Positions 35,729 to 44,819 are shown, counted from the stretch's first letter. The stretch: DNA of 64,000 nt from Chitinophaga sp. HK235 (GCF_018255755.1 NZ_CP073766.1:8244501-8308500); one strand, 5' to 3'. The notes: generated by a model from the letters alone, not told the origin. Translations and numbers: made by a program.

Positions 35729-36217
35729 ATGGAATTACAGCAAAACCAGGAAGGTGAACAAAAAAAGGTATCAGGATTCAGTATCGTAAATATTTTTAAA
35801 CCCGACTATGAGCGTTGGGAAGGTGTTCCAAGAATTAACATTTACCTTTTAAGACTGCTTTTTATATTGATGTTCGTTTTTCTCGGGAAAGATTCATGGA
35901 CATATATTTTTACCTTCAAGGGAACATGGGATCCTATAAACGCAATGGCCTGGTGCATCTGGGCATCTTACTCCGTGTTATCTGTATTAGGAATAATACA
36001 TCCGCTTAAAATGCTGCCTATAGTAATGCTGGAAATATGCTATAAAGTACTTTGGCTGATTCTGGTTGCTTATCCATTGTGGTCAGCCAATCAATTAGCC
36101 GGCTCACCTGCAGAAGGCATGACTTATGTATTTTTACCCGTTGTACTACCGATTTTAGCGATGCCGTGGAGGTATGCCTTTAAGAAATACGTTTTAGTAT
36201 CAAAAAAGAATAAATGA
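35729..36217 (+). CDS. Small four-helix membrane protein of unknown function
   Basis: A 162-aa protein with a short hydrophilic N-terminus and about four transmembrane helices (LLRLLFILMFVFLG, AWCIWASYSVLSVLGII, LEICYKVLWLILVAYP, YVFLPVVLPILAMPW). Similar short proteins are common and uncharacterised in Chitinophagaceae. Monocistronic, ended by a strong hairpin. Confidence 0.65.
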   Translation: MELQQNQEGEQKKVSGFSIVNIFKPDYERWEGVPRINIYLLRLLFILMFVFLGKDSWTYIFTFKGTWDPINAMAWCIWASYSVLSVLGIIHPLKMLPIVMLEICYKVLWLILVAYPLWSANQLAGSPAEGMTYVFLPVVLPILAMPWRYAFKKYVLVSKKNK

Positions 36218-36736
36218 TTGAATATTCCGGAAGCTGACCTGGCTGGTCCGGCTACTAAAAAGGCTTGTAAGTTAAAACTTACAGGCCTTTTTTCTTTTAT
36301 TCATATTAAAGCAGCCGGGTGGTATAATTGTCTATATGACAATAATATTTTTTTCATCTGAACTGTTATCAACAGTGCAACAACATATAGCACCTTTCAC
36401 ATGAACTTCGGGTGTACTTGAAATACGCATTTTGTGTGATTGTCGTATTTGAAAAATTATTTTAATTTCAGAAAGTACTGTTATGTCTTGCACAAAGTGA
36501 CCTGCTTTACTACTGTACCTGGATAGCTATATCAACATATTTGCCAGTTGCCCCGGTGTTGTACGAATAGATTTTTATTTACCCCAATTATTGAAACACG
36601 CTACTTATTTCATTTGCCGGCAGAAATGTTAGGATGAAAAATTTTTCTCGGCCCGATTGATCATCTCGTTTCGTAATGAATGGAAGACTGCATGGCTGTA
36701 TTCGGCCCGATTTGATAAGCGTTTAACATTTGTCTA
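36218..36736. other. Intergenic region upstream of the sigma-54 activator
   Basis: Apart from the terminator at 36256-36294 no feature is supported. The stretch is AT-rich and must carry the promoter of the activator gene; I did not find a clear box. Confidence 0.4.
36256..36294 (+). terminator. Terminator, near copy of the hairpin at 20141
   Basis: AAAAAGGCTTGTAAGTT pairs with AACTTACAGGCCTTTTTT. It follows the membrane protein gene by about 40 bases. Its core is nearly identical to that of the hairpin at 20141-20189. Confidence 0.85.
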
Positions 36737-38122
36737 ATGGAAAAAACCATTGTTTACATGATAGATGCGGGAGAAGAAGGCAGTTCCTTATTTGCCGCCA
36801 TTCAACAAAAGTTGGGTGATGAAGGTGTTGTTTTTGTGCGGCAGCCGGAAGGAGCCGGGATAGCCATTGTAGTATGGGCAGATAAATTAGCAGTAGAAAC
36901 GGTGATGGACTATCTGCAGCCGCTTGCTTTGCTGGATATAAAAATTGTTCTGCTAACGGCCAACAAACTACTTTCCGATGTAGTAAAGTGGCAATTGAAA
37001 CAGGCAGGGGTACACGAAGTGCTGGAATGGAACAAAGGAGAGGAGGTGCTGTTGCACTTAACGGCCCGGTTGAAACGGTGGGCGCAGGTAGAAGCATTGC
37101 TTTCACTGGACCTTGTACGCAACAATCTGATTGGAGAAAGTTATACCTGGAAGCGCTTTTTGAGAAAAGTTGTTGAAACGGCCTTTTTTACCAGCAACAG
37201 TGTACTCCTGATCGGTGAGTCCGGCACAGGTAAAGAAATGACCGCCCGTCTGATCCATGAACTGGACCAACGGAAAGAGAAGGGAAAACTGGTGTTGATG
37301 GATTGTACTACAATTGTTCCTGAATTATCGGGTAGTGAGTTTTATGGCCATGAAAAAGGCGCTTTTACCAATGCCGTGTATGCGCGGGATGGAGCCTTTG
37401 CCATGGCCGACAGCGGAACCCTGTTCCTGGACGAACTGGGGGAGTTGCCACTAACCATACAGGCCGGACTGTTACGGGTAATACAGGAAGGCATGTATAA
37501 ACGTGTGGGCAGCAATACCTGGCGAAAAACAAACTTCAGGCTGGTATGTGCCACCAACCGCAACGTGAAAGAAGAAATTGTGCAGGGCAACTTTCGGAAA
37601 GACCTGTATTTCAGGGTGGCCGCATCGGTATTTATTATGCCTCCCCTGCGCAACAGAAGGGAAGACATACCCGAACTGGTAAGGGCGTTTCTACGGCAGG
37701 AGTTAAATGTTATTGTTGCTCCTGAAATGGATGGTGCGATTATGAATTTCCTGGTGCATCGTGATTATCCGGGAAACATCCGTGAGTTGAAACAACTGGT
37801 GAGTCAAATAGTTATGCGTTACGCTGGCCAGGGTTTTATTACCATGGGTGATATGCCGGAAGAAGAATGCCCATCGCTGCAGCAATTACAGGGCTTTACA
37901 GCCTCTTCGCATAACGGCCTGCATCAATCTATCAGGCTGGCAATTGCCAGCGGCAAAGATCTGTCGCGCATAAAAAATGAAATTGCCCACCTGGCTATGG
38001 AGATTGCCCTGGAAGATTGTGGTGGTAACCTTAAACTGGCTGCACGTAAACTGAATGTAGAGGTTAGAACATTACAGTATATCCGAAAAAAGAACAGCTC
38101 TGAGGTCGTTAACGACTCGTAA
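36737..38122 (+). CDS. Sigma-54-dependent transcriptional activator (bEBP)
   Basis: A 461-aa protein in three parts. Residues 1-115 are a receiver-like fold that lacks a clear phosphoacceptor aspartate, so sensing may be unusual. Residues about 130-365 are the AAA+ domain: Walker A GESGTGKE (160-167), the sigma-54-contacting loop GAFTNA (208-213, variant of GAFTGA), Walker B LFLDELGE (Asp232, Glu233) and the arginine-containing FRKDLYFRV. Residues 425-455 are a Fis-type helix-turn-helix (NLKLAARKLNVEVRTLQYIRKK). It is convergent with the seven-gene operon to its right, overlapping its last gene by 14 bases. A near-consensus sigma-54 promoter heads that operon, so it is the likely activator. 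Confidence 0.9.
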   Translation: MEKTIVYMIDAGEEGSSLFAAIQQKLGDEGVVFVRQPEGAGIAIVVWADKLAVETVMDYLQPLALLDIKIVLLTANKLLSDVVKWQLKQAGVHEVLEWNKGEEVLLHLTARLKRWAQVEALLSLDLVRNNLIGESYTWKRFLRKVVETAFFTSNSVLLIGESGTGKEMTARLIHELDQRKEKGKLVLMDCTTIVPELSGSEFYGHEKGAFTNAVYARDGAFAMADSGTLFLDELGELPLTIQAGLLRVIQEGMYKRVGSNTWRKTNFRLVCATNRNVKEEIVQGNFRKDLYFRVAASVFIMPPLRNRREDIPELVRAFLRQELNVIVAPEMDGAIMNFLVHRDYPGNIRELKQLVSQIVMRYAGQGFITMGDMPEEECPSLQQLQGFTASSHNGLHQSIRLAIASGKDLSRIKNEIAHLAMEIALEDCGGNLKLAARKLNVEVRTLQYIRKKNSSEVVNDS

Positions 38123-38942
38123 GCCAGGGATCTTTATAATCTTCCTGTACCAGCAACGGCCCTCTTTTAAACACAGACCGTACTGGCCGTGAATGTTCAA
38201 ATTCCTTGTTACGCACCTTGCTGATTAAACGCAGAAAATTATCAGCCAGCATCATTTGTAAACTTTTAGTACGGGTGGTCAGCGCAAAAATTTTTTGAAG
38301 CTCCACCGCCGGATGTAGCCAGGGGCCATCGGTCCCAAATAATATTTTATGGGCGCCTGCACGCTGATAGGCCATAGCAAGCAGGTCGAACCGGCGAACG
38401 CCGGAACTGTCGGTATAAATATTGGCATGCCGCTCCAACATTGGAATAAAGGCAATTTGTGCCCGCCAGTCGTCTGCAAAGCTCGCCAGGTGTGGAATAA
38501 TGAAATTAACATCAGGGTATTCGGTGGCCAGCAGTTCTATCATAGATACTTCGCCTACTACATCGTATAATACCGGCAGTGCAAACAGGCGGGCCACTTC
38601 ACAAATTTCGCGGCTGATGCGGGCATCGTGCCGGTGCACTTTTATACCACAAAAGCCGTATTGCAGAACGGCCGTGCTTACCAGGTCGTATATACGGCCC
38701 TGATCTTGAATGGCATGCACAAAGGCAAAACCATAAAAGCGTTGTGGGTTCTTGTTAACAATGGACGCTACGGCGGCATTGGCCGAGGCATAGTTGGAAT
38801 GAAAAGCAGCAAACAGGTTGGTGCGTTGTATGCCGGCAGCAGCCGACCATTGCAGAAATGGTGTCAGGGAAGCCCGGGTATCCCACGGGCCTGTGAGCCC
38901 ATCGCCTTTACCTGCATGACAATGTGCATCTATGATGAGCAT
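38109..38942 (-). CDS. Amidohydrolase (amidohydrolase_2 type)
   Basis: A 277-aa TIM-barrel metal hydrolase. Metal ligands are visible: HxH at residues 7-9 (IIDAHCHAGKGD), His151 in FIIPHLASF and Asp205 in ILFGTDGPW; Lys101 in CGIKVHRHD may also take part. The family covers decarboxylases and lactone or amide hydrolases, so the substrate is open. It is the last gene of the seven-gene operon. A C-terminal tail of about 40 residues (FEHSRPVRSVFKRGPLLVQE) is not part of the barrel. Confidence 0.8.
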   Translation of the reverse strand: MLIIDAHCHAGKGDGLTGPWDTRASLTPFLQWSAAAGIQRTNLFAAFHSNYASANAAVASIVNKNPQRFYGFAFVHAIQDQGRIYDLVSTAVLQYGFCGIKVHRHDARISREICEVARLFALPVLYDVVGEVSMIELLATEYPDVNFIIPHLASFADDWRAQIAFIPMLERHANIYTDSSGVRRFDLLAMAYQRAGAHKILFGTDGPWLHPAVELQKIFALTTRTKSLQMMLADNFLRLISKVRNKEFEHSRPVRSVFKRGPLLVQEDYKDPWLTSR

Positions 38943-38954
38943 AAGGTGGCATTG

Positions 38955-39839
38955 TTATATTTCCCAAGTTACAATCTGAACGGCATCGGCTGGCAAATTG
39001 GTTCTTATGGCAATGGTCTTAGCCAGTTGTCGTAACTGCTGTGGTGTACCATTCTGGCCACGGGCATCCAGTATTATGCGTTGTGGCAAAGGATTACCGG
39101 ATGCATCCTGCGGACCATGCAGTCTTCGACGGGCAATTTGTTTTTGTAATGTGCGGATCAGCTTTGCCTGGTTGTTTATGTTATAATTTTTTACTTCTAT
39201 CATGGTATCGGCCGGGTTGATATCAGGAATAACACTCCCTGCCGGGGGCTTGAACCTGCCATTGGCCTGTTGCTCCCACTTAACAGGTTGGTTATTCAGG
39301 AATGTTCTTTGGCCGGGCATGCCAAACTGCCGGAAAAACAATTGAAGATCTTTTTCCGACTGGTGCCAGCAAGGTCTTTTCCGTTGTTCGATGGTTTTAA
39401 TGTAATCATCATACCGTTGGATAACAATGGGGCTGCGGGCGCGCTTCAATTTTTCCTGCCAGTAACGCAGCAGGGCCGCGCGTTGCCTGGTGCCAAAGCT
39501 GATCAGCGGAGAAGTGGTTGGTTTGCCGGGAACTGCCGATAAAGCACCGGGAGACGTGTTGCGTTGCACACTGTTGGCGATGCTGCTGCCAATATGTATG
39601 GCATTGGCCAGTAAGGGGCCCAAAAAATGGTCGGGCGTTGTTTCTGAGGGAGCGCACTTACCGGCTGGCTGTGGCCTGGCAAAACGTTCATTTCTGCGTT
39701 CACGCCATGTTTTATATTTAGATCTGCCTGCCTGCCGGGTAAGGCAGGATTGGCAGTTACATGACCGGGTATGCATTGCACCTGGAAAGGGTTGCCTGTC
39801 AATCCGGTTATCCATTGGTGTTTTTAGCCAGTTCGTCAT
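38955..39839 (-). CDS. Toxin-like PD-(D/E)xK nuclease with Cys-rich N-terminus
   Basis: A 294-aa protein. The C-terminal 100 residues carry a restriction-endonuclease-like core: IPDINP (Asp206), then IEVKNY (Glu215, Lys217), then IILDARGQN (Asp258). This is the arrangement of polymorphic-toxin REase domains. The N-terminus has CNCQSC (Cys27, 29, 32), a basic stretch, a hydrophobic helix (LGPLLANAIHIGSSIANSV, about 73-91) and a linker. No signal peptide is seen. The start codon overlaps the stop of the PLP-enzyme gene (ATGA), so the two are translationally coupled. No obvious immunity gene is adjacent. The toxin role is inferred from fold and context; a housekeeping nuclease is less likely given the neighbours. 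Confidence 0.6.
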   Translation of the reverse strand: MTNWLKTPMDNRIDRQPFPGAMHTRSCNCQSCLTRQAGRSKYKTWRERRNERFARPQPAGKCAPSETTPDHFLGPLLANAIHIGSSIANSVQRNTSPGALSAVPGKPTTSPLISFGTRQRAALLRYWQEKLKRARSPIVIQRYDDYIKTIEQRKRPCWHQSEKDLQLFFRQFGMPGQRTFLNNQPVKWEQQANGRFKPPAGSVIPDINPADTMIEVKNYNINNQAKLIRTLQKQIARRRLHGPQDASGNPLPQRIILDARGQNGTPQQLRQLAKTIAIRTNLPADAVQIVTWEI

Positions 39840-40957
39840 AATAAGAATGTTTGATTGTCAGGTGATAAAATGCCTTTTACATTTGGCTGTTGCCTGCACG
39901 CCCGGGCCAGTTCCTGCACTACGTGGCAAATTTGTTCACGGGTATGGTCACTACGAAATATCAGCATTAATAATGGATGCGTACCTGTATGGGTGGCAGA
40001 CAAGACGGCTTTAATATCCCGTTGCTTCAGGCGGTGATAAATAGCCGTTGTTATACTGGCGTCGGGGTGATGTAAATGTTGCACCGGAAAGCAGCTATTG
40101 CTTACATTAAGATCAACCCATGCCATCCTGCGTCTGAACAGTTTAACATTATCCCACAGCCTGCCCCGTAACTGGTTTCCCTTTGTCAGGTTCCAATGGA
40201 GGGCATTGGCTGCTGCCTGTATATGCGCATTGCTGACAGGACTTGAATATGTTCGTATAGCGCTGGCCTGTTCAAACTGCCTGATGTGGTTGCGTGTACT
40301 TCCCATAACAGCCATGGGCACTCCCCATGCTTTGGCCAGCGAAACAATGGTGGTAATGCAGCGCGTTTGCCCTGCTGTCAGCTGTTTCCATCGCAGTATA
40401 CCCCCTCCATCTATTCCATACGGAAAAATGGTACTGGCACCTGCACCCAATATGCCAAACGCCTGTGTATCGTCTATAAACAAATGCCCATTCATACTAT
40501 TCAACAAGGCTGCGTAGTGTTCAATAGGAGCCGTCCTGCCACATACCGGGCACCAGCCATCGCTTAGCACTATGGGCTTTGTAATGCCTTTGCAATAACG
40601 CTGCATAAGCTGTTGAAGGTGTTTTGCATCCTGGTGGCGGAAATAAAAAACCGGAATTTTTTTTACCAGTAACTGTTCTATGCCATATCTGGAAACCGGG
40701 TAAATAAATTCGTCTATAAATACAATTACAGGCTGGCGGCTTAAAACATGATAAAGGTCCCAGTAAAGATGTAGGGTGGAAGGCGCTGTTAATCCACATT
40801 CCAGACCCTGCAGCCTGGCTACCTGCTCAGCCACTTGTTTATTCAGCGCCGGCTCACCCAGCACAGCGGGAATGCCTGTAGTAAGCTGTTCCCAACGCTG
40901 TAGTGTTGTACCAGGGTGTTTCATTGCCAGGTACAACGAGGATGTAAAATCCATCAT
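39836..40957 (-). CDS. AONS/KBL-like PLP-dependent enzyme with CxxC insertion
   Basis: A 373-aa fold-type I PLP enzyme. The Schiff-base lysine is Lys209 in SLAKAWGVP. The PLP-ring aspartate lies in FIDDTQAFGILG (Asp162/163), where alpha-oxoamine synthases have DEAHxxG. An unusual DGWCPVCGRTAPIEHY segment (Cys136, Cys139) sits just before it, perhaps a metal site. Related enzymes join an amino acid to an acyl-CoA. Here the acyl donor is unknown. It starts 4 bases after the 651-aa protein's stop and overlaps the nuclease gene, so it belongs firmly to the operon. The small C-terminal domain (HPLLMLIFRSDHTREQICHV) is normal. Confidence 0.75.
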   Translation of the reverse strand: MMDFTSSLYLAMKHPGTTLQRWEQLTTGIPAVLGEPALNKQVAEQVARLQGLECGLTAPSTLHLYWDLYHVLSRQPVIVFIDEFIYPVSRYGIEQLLVKKIPVFYFRHQDAKHLQQLMQRYCKGITKPIVLSDGWCPVCGRTAPIEHYAALLNSMNGHLFIDDTQAFGILGAGASTIFPYGIDGGGILRWKQLTAGQTRCITTIVSLAKAWGVPMAVMGSTRNHIRQFEQASAIRTYSSPVSNAHIQAAANALHWNLTKGNQLRGRLWDNVKLFRRRMAWVDLNVSNSCFPVQHLHHPDASITTAIYHRLKQRDIKAVLSATHTGTHPLLMLIFRSDHTREQICHVVQELARACRQQPNVKGILSPDNQTFLL

Positions 40958-40961
40958 ACCC

Positions 40962-42917
40962 CTATCTTATGGTTTGTTCTTTCAGGCGACGTAATAAGTG
41001 CAGAGAAGGCTGCTGCACATCGATCTTGCCATCTTCAAGGCTCAGGTCAATGCCTGTTACGGCACGGTATGCATGAACATAGCCCTGTATCTGTTCGCGC
41101 CAGAACTTGGCCCAGTTGGCTGCCTGGTTACGATCGGAAATAGAAGCCCAGTTGCCAAAGCGCACAGAAAGCAGTAACTGTTCGCCAAATACGCCCAGGT
41201 CACGGAAATGGAGCACTGATGTTTTGGTCCAGTTCTGCAGCGAGTTCATGGCTGCTACGCGATCCATCCAGGCTTCCGGATAAGCCACCATCATACGCGT
41301 GGGTAAAAACTCCCTGAACTCGGGCCTGGCCAGCAACCATTGCTGCATCAGCATTTCAATACGGGCAGTGGAGGGAAGGTCGCCAAACTGGTTGTGCGCA
41401 CCTTCGCTCAGGATCAGGTGTACTTCCTTCAACGCGTTCAATACCGGGAAACCATCTGCCACCACGGTTGTATCATCCAGTTGCTTGTAGAACCGTAAGG
41501 TGGTGTTCAGCAGATTGTGAAAAGCCTCTATGAATTTGCTGCGGCTATCGGCTGTACGCAAATTGCCCACAGCTTTGCCCTGCAGGGAAATGCCGTAATG
41601 GTGATCGTATTCCAGGGTTCGGCGGCGCAGGCTTAGCCGATGTTGTTCATCCTGAATATAACCCCATATCAGGTTGTTGAGCGGACGTAGCGGATCAATT
41701 TCCAGGTTGGCCAGCGGGTCAGAGCCGTTTCCGCGAATGTTCTGAAACCGGCGGCAAATAGCTCCCATGGCCTGTACCATCATGCTTTCTTCATGCCAGT
41801 AACTCCATATCAGTTCCAGAAAGCAGGGGTTGCTCAATTTATCGCTGATGATGCCTACACAGTTGTTGTTGTCGATAGTGCGTTGGCCTTCTTTATTAAA
41901 GGAATCCAGGGCCTGGTCCATGGTAATGTGCTTGATGCCCTGATCGCCCAGTTTGCGGCGTATAATGGCCAGGTAGGGCAGTACTTTTTCTTTGGTACCA
42001 TTGGTATTTACAAGGTATTGATTCCAAAAATTATCCAGGTCACTCTTGTCCACATCTCCGTTTTTAAGGGTTACCCTGTTGTACAGCTCTTCTACATCTC
42101 GGGTGGAAAAATTACCATAATTGCTTACTCCGCAGTTCACCATTAAAAAGGCTTCCGTGGCTACTTTCAGGCTGCGGTAAGCATCGGTGTCGGTAAAGGG
42201 TAAAACACGCTTGCCTTTCAGATTATGGATCAATTTGCCCAGTTCTGTTTTATTGTTTATGTCACCTGAACCGCAGAAAATGAAATCCATGTGCTTCATA
42301 TAATTATCAAACGAAATGGCTTCAGTCCCTTTTAGTATCAGCAACCAAAGGGTTAGATCGCGGGTAAAAGGTGTGGCGCTGGGCTGCAGGCTGGTATTGA
42401 TACTGGTAGTAGCATTCAATGCTGAACGCCGGATGTAGATCTGTTTAGGATCCTCTACTTCCAAATAGGTTACGGTTTCATTGTTATTTTTGTCGGTCGA
42501 TTTTAAAACCGGTTGTACGGCATAGCCTGAGTTGTTACAATTGGTTGTGTTCAGTAGCCAATGTGAGATGATCGTAACTGTTCTATTGAAATTTTTATTA
42601 TTATCATTTATATCCAGTATATCCAGTTTAGTTTTAGTGCCTTCGCCTTCGCGTTCCAGGTAGGCTTCATCGTACACATGGCGTAGTACACCCTCCTGCA
42701 TATCTGGAAAGAAGTTAAGGTACAGGTATGAATGTGGTGATTTATCTGGTTTGATACTATTGACATGTTTAATTGTTGTATTGAACGAAATGTTTAAAAT
42801 TACGGTGTCTCCCTGGTCTACTTCATTTGGTATGATAGATAGTGAGATGTCGGAAAGTGAGTCCACGGTAAGCCATCTACTTACATGATCATTCACTTTA
42901 AATAAAAAGTTATCCAT
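40962..42917 (-). CDS. Large protein of unknown function in the sigma-54 cluster
   Basis: A 651-aa protein with no signal peptide or membrane helix. Residues 1-190 are beta-rich, like an Ig or C2 sandwich (LSDISLSIIPNEVDQGDTVIL). The rest is helical and strikingly rich in Trp, Tyr and charged residues: CFLELIWSYWHEESMMVQAM, RPLNNLIWGYIQDEQHRLSL, EYDHHYGISLQGKA, ILSEGAHNQFGDLPSTARIE and FRDLGVFGEQLLLSVRFGNW. The clustered His, Glu and Asp could form an active site, but I do not recognise an enzyme family. It sits between the metallopeptidase-like gene (39 bases) and the PLP-enzyme gene (4 bases). Confidence 0.75.
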   Translation of the reverse strand: MDNFLFKVNDHVSRWLTVDSLSDISLSIIPNEVDQGDTVILNISFNTTIKHVNSIKPDKSPHSYLYLNFFPDMQEGVLRHVYDEAYLEREGEGTKTKLDILDINDNNKNFNRTVTIISHWLLNTTNCNNSGYAVQPVLKSTDKNNNETVTYLEVEDPKQIYIRRSALNATTSINTSLQPSATPFTRDLTLWLLILKGTEAISFDNYMKHMDFIFCGSGDINNKTELGKLIHNLKGKRVLPFTDTDAYRSLKVATEAFLMVNCGVSNYGNFSTRDVEELYNRVTLKNGDVDKSDLDNFWNQYLVNTNGTKEKVLPYLAIIRRKLGDQGIKHITMDQALDSFNKEGQRTIDNNNCVGIISDKLSNPCFLELIWSYWHEESMMVQAMGAICRRFQNIRGNGSDPLANLEIDPLRPLNNLIWGYIQDEQHRLSLRRRTLEYDHHYGISLQGKAVGNLRTADSRSKFIEAFHNLLNTTLRFYKQLDDTTVVADGFPVLNALKEVHLILSEGAHNQFGDLPSTARIEMLMQQWLLARPEFREFLPTRMMVAYPEAWMDRVAAMNSLQNWTKTSVLHFRDLGVFGEQLLLSVRFGNWASISDRNQAANWAKFWREQIQGYVHAYRAVTGIDLSLEDGKIDVQQPSLHLLRRLKEQTIR

Positions 42918-42956
42918 GGTAAGTTGTCTTTTTTGAATGAGTAAATAACTGTTTCA

Positions 42957-44231
42957 TTAAATATTCATCAGCGCCCAATGCCGCAGCATTTTGGTAAGCA
43001 ACCGGTTTTCTGTGAACGGGGTTATTACATTGTCGGCCCTTGCCTGCCCTATGGTGGCAAATACCAGGGATGGACGTTGCCTGGCCAGCAGGTTGAGGTC
43101 TTTCTTCCATTGCTGATAACGGGCTCTTAACTGGTGCGGCTGGCGTTCGTGCAGGGGAAATATTTCATATAATTGTTTCCCTTTTAGTTTTGGCGGCCGG
43201 TGCTCTTTTACCAGTTGGGCAAACCGGGGCAGCACTGCTTCAAGTTGTTGCAGCAATTGTTGGATGGCGACCGGCAAACCCGGTCTGGGATAAAAGGTTT
43301 CCCACAAGTGTTCCAACCGTTGCCATTGATCATCGGGATATAACAGTTTGCCAAAAGCGATGCTGATCTTTACCCTTATCCACGGAAAAGGATGTGGGTC
43401 GTCGTCAACTGCGCGAAAAACAAAGTACCTGGGAAGGGATACTACGCTGATGAGACCTGTAGAGGCGCTGATACCGAGGAAACCAATGGCCCAGAAATCG
43501 GACAGGATTTCAGAGATCCAGCGGCTCAATAATGTCCAGGCCTGACTATAGGTTTTTTCTTTGGCGGCCAGATCATCCAGCACAAGTCTCAGCGAAGAGA
43601 TCAGATCAAGCAATGCTGAACCCCGGTGCCCCACTTCGTGTATCAGGGAAGAACCAATGCCGCTGGCCACCATCCGTTCACGGGGAATTTTAATAACGGC
43701 TACGGGGTTATCATCGCCACCCGGTAAACGGGTGTGTGCCCGACGTATAGCTGCCCCATGTCCACGGTCGAGGTAACATATCATGGGAGGCGCCTCTACA
43801 GAAAAGCGTGTCATTACCAGGGCATCGCGGGCTAGTACATCCAGGCCCGCAATCCAGATACCGGTTTCGTTTTCACCCCGCTGACTTACTACGTCACAGA
43901 AAATATCAAACTGGTCCAACAGTGAATTGAAGCGCAGTTTCAGCACGGCATATGCAGCCTGGCATCTTTCAATGGATGTATTTTTAGTCTTCACATTTTT
44001 TATGAAGCTCAATACCCTTTCTGTGAGATGTGCTTTGCCGGCCGTCATTAGCGTGTATATTTCCTTTTGTGCCATATAGGGTACTGCCGCCGCCATCACC
44101 ATAGGCATCGACATTTCAAAAGGCTGCAACTGTTTCAGTCGGGTCAATAATCCCTGTGCTTCATTGATGAGGAAACTGCGATATCTTATATCACGTTGTG
44201 TAAGATCAGCTTTGGTCCCTTGCGTGTCCAT
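42957..44231 (-). CDS. HExxH metallopeptidase-like protein (gluzincin pattern)
   Basis: A 424-aa protein. The zinc-binding motif HEVGH (His198, Glu199, His202) lies in SSLIHEVGHRG, and ISEILSD supplies Glu241 and Asp245 39 residues later. HExxH followed by ExxxD is the gluzincin layout. There is no signal peptide; flanking regions are helical. The C-terminal 80 residues are basic. Its first 46 bases overlap the end of the second EF-leader gene, so it is translated with it, which suggests the two paralogs as substrates or partners. Proteolysis is inference; the metal site is seen. Confidence 0.7.
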   Translation of the reverse strand: MDTQGTKADLTQRDIRYRSFLINEAQGLLTRLKQLQPFEMSMPMVMAAAVPYMAQKEIYTLMTAGKAHLTERVLSFIKNVKTKNTSIERCQAAYAVLKLRFNSLLDQFDIFCDVVSQRGENETGIWIAGLDVLARDALVMTRFSVEAPPMICYLDRGHGAAIRRAHTRLPGGDDNPVAVIKIPRERMVASGIGSSLIHEVGHRGSALLDLISSLRLVLDDLAAKEKTYSQAWTLLSRWISEILSDFWAIGFLGISASTGLISVVSLPRYFVFRAVDDDPHPFPWIRVKISIAFGKLLYPDDQWQRLEHLWETFYPRPGLPVAIQQLLQQLEAVLPRFAQLVKEHRPPKLKGKQLYEIFPLHERQPHQLRARYQQWKKDLNLLARQRPSLVFATIGQARADNVITPFTENRLLTKMLRHWALMNI

Positions 44232-44779
44232 GTTCCCTGTTTTTTGAAAGCGGAATTAGAAGATACCGATGCTGTATGTTTACGCGAAATAATGGGACGG
44301 GCGGCCTGATTGATAGCCTGTGTAACCAATACCCTTGAACCACCTGCCTGATTAATTGTATTTCCTTTTTTCAGTGCATGCTGCAAATATTGGGCGGCAT
44401 TGCGAATTACCCGAACATAATCCACTGCGTCGTTTTCGCTTACCTCGCCAAACAACCAGTTACTGGCGGCGCTGGCCATTGTGTTGCCTATTTTAGCCCC
44501 GGTACTGCCACCTAAATATTGCCCCAGGTTTTTGCCTACGCTGGGCAGCATTTTTTTACCAAAGCTCTTGGCGCCATTAATAAAGTCTTTTTTGATGGCC
44601 TGCCCCTGTGGCGAATTGTACAATCGTTTACCAGCATCCCAAATGTTTCCCAGGAAATTTTCAAACTCCTGTTCGCTGGCTATATTCAGTAGCCGGGAGG
44701 CCAATTCGCCTTCCATCTCCAGTTCACCAGTTTCCTGGAAAACTTCGGGGTTGAATTCATATTCATTCAGAAAGCTCAT
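44186..44779 (-). CDS. Acidic-leader, Gly/Lys-rich protein, paralog 2
   Basis: Start at ATG 44779 (197 aa, MSFLNEYEFNPEVF). The acidic leader is short and lacks the octapeptide repeats of its paralog at 44820. The conserved part is clear: ELASRLLNIASEQEFENFLG, then SPQGQAIKKDF, NGAKSFGKKMLPSVGKNLG, GAKIGNTMASAASN, YVRVIRNAAQ and the terminal block GTWTRKGPKLILHNV. The middle is a Gly/Ala/Lys-rich, possibly membrane-active stretch. Its 3' end overlaps the metallopeptidase-like gene. Confidence 0.75.
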   Translation of the reverse strand: MSFLNEYEFNPEVFQETGELEMEGELASRLLNIASEQEFENFLGNIWDAGKRLYNSPQGQAIKKDFINGAKSFGKKMLPSVGKNLGQYLGGSTGAKIGNTMASAASNWLFGEVSENDAVDYVRVIRNAAQYLQHALKKGNTINQAGGSRVLVTQAINQAARPIISRKHTASVSSNSAFKKQGTWTRKGPKLILHNVI

Positions 44780-44819
44780 TTGCAAATATTTTTAAAGTAA
44801 TGAAGTAATGGTTACTGGT

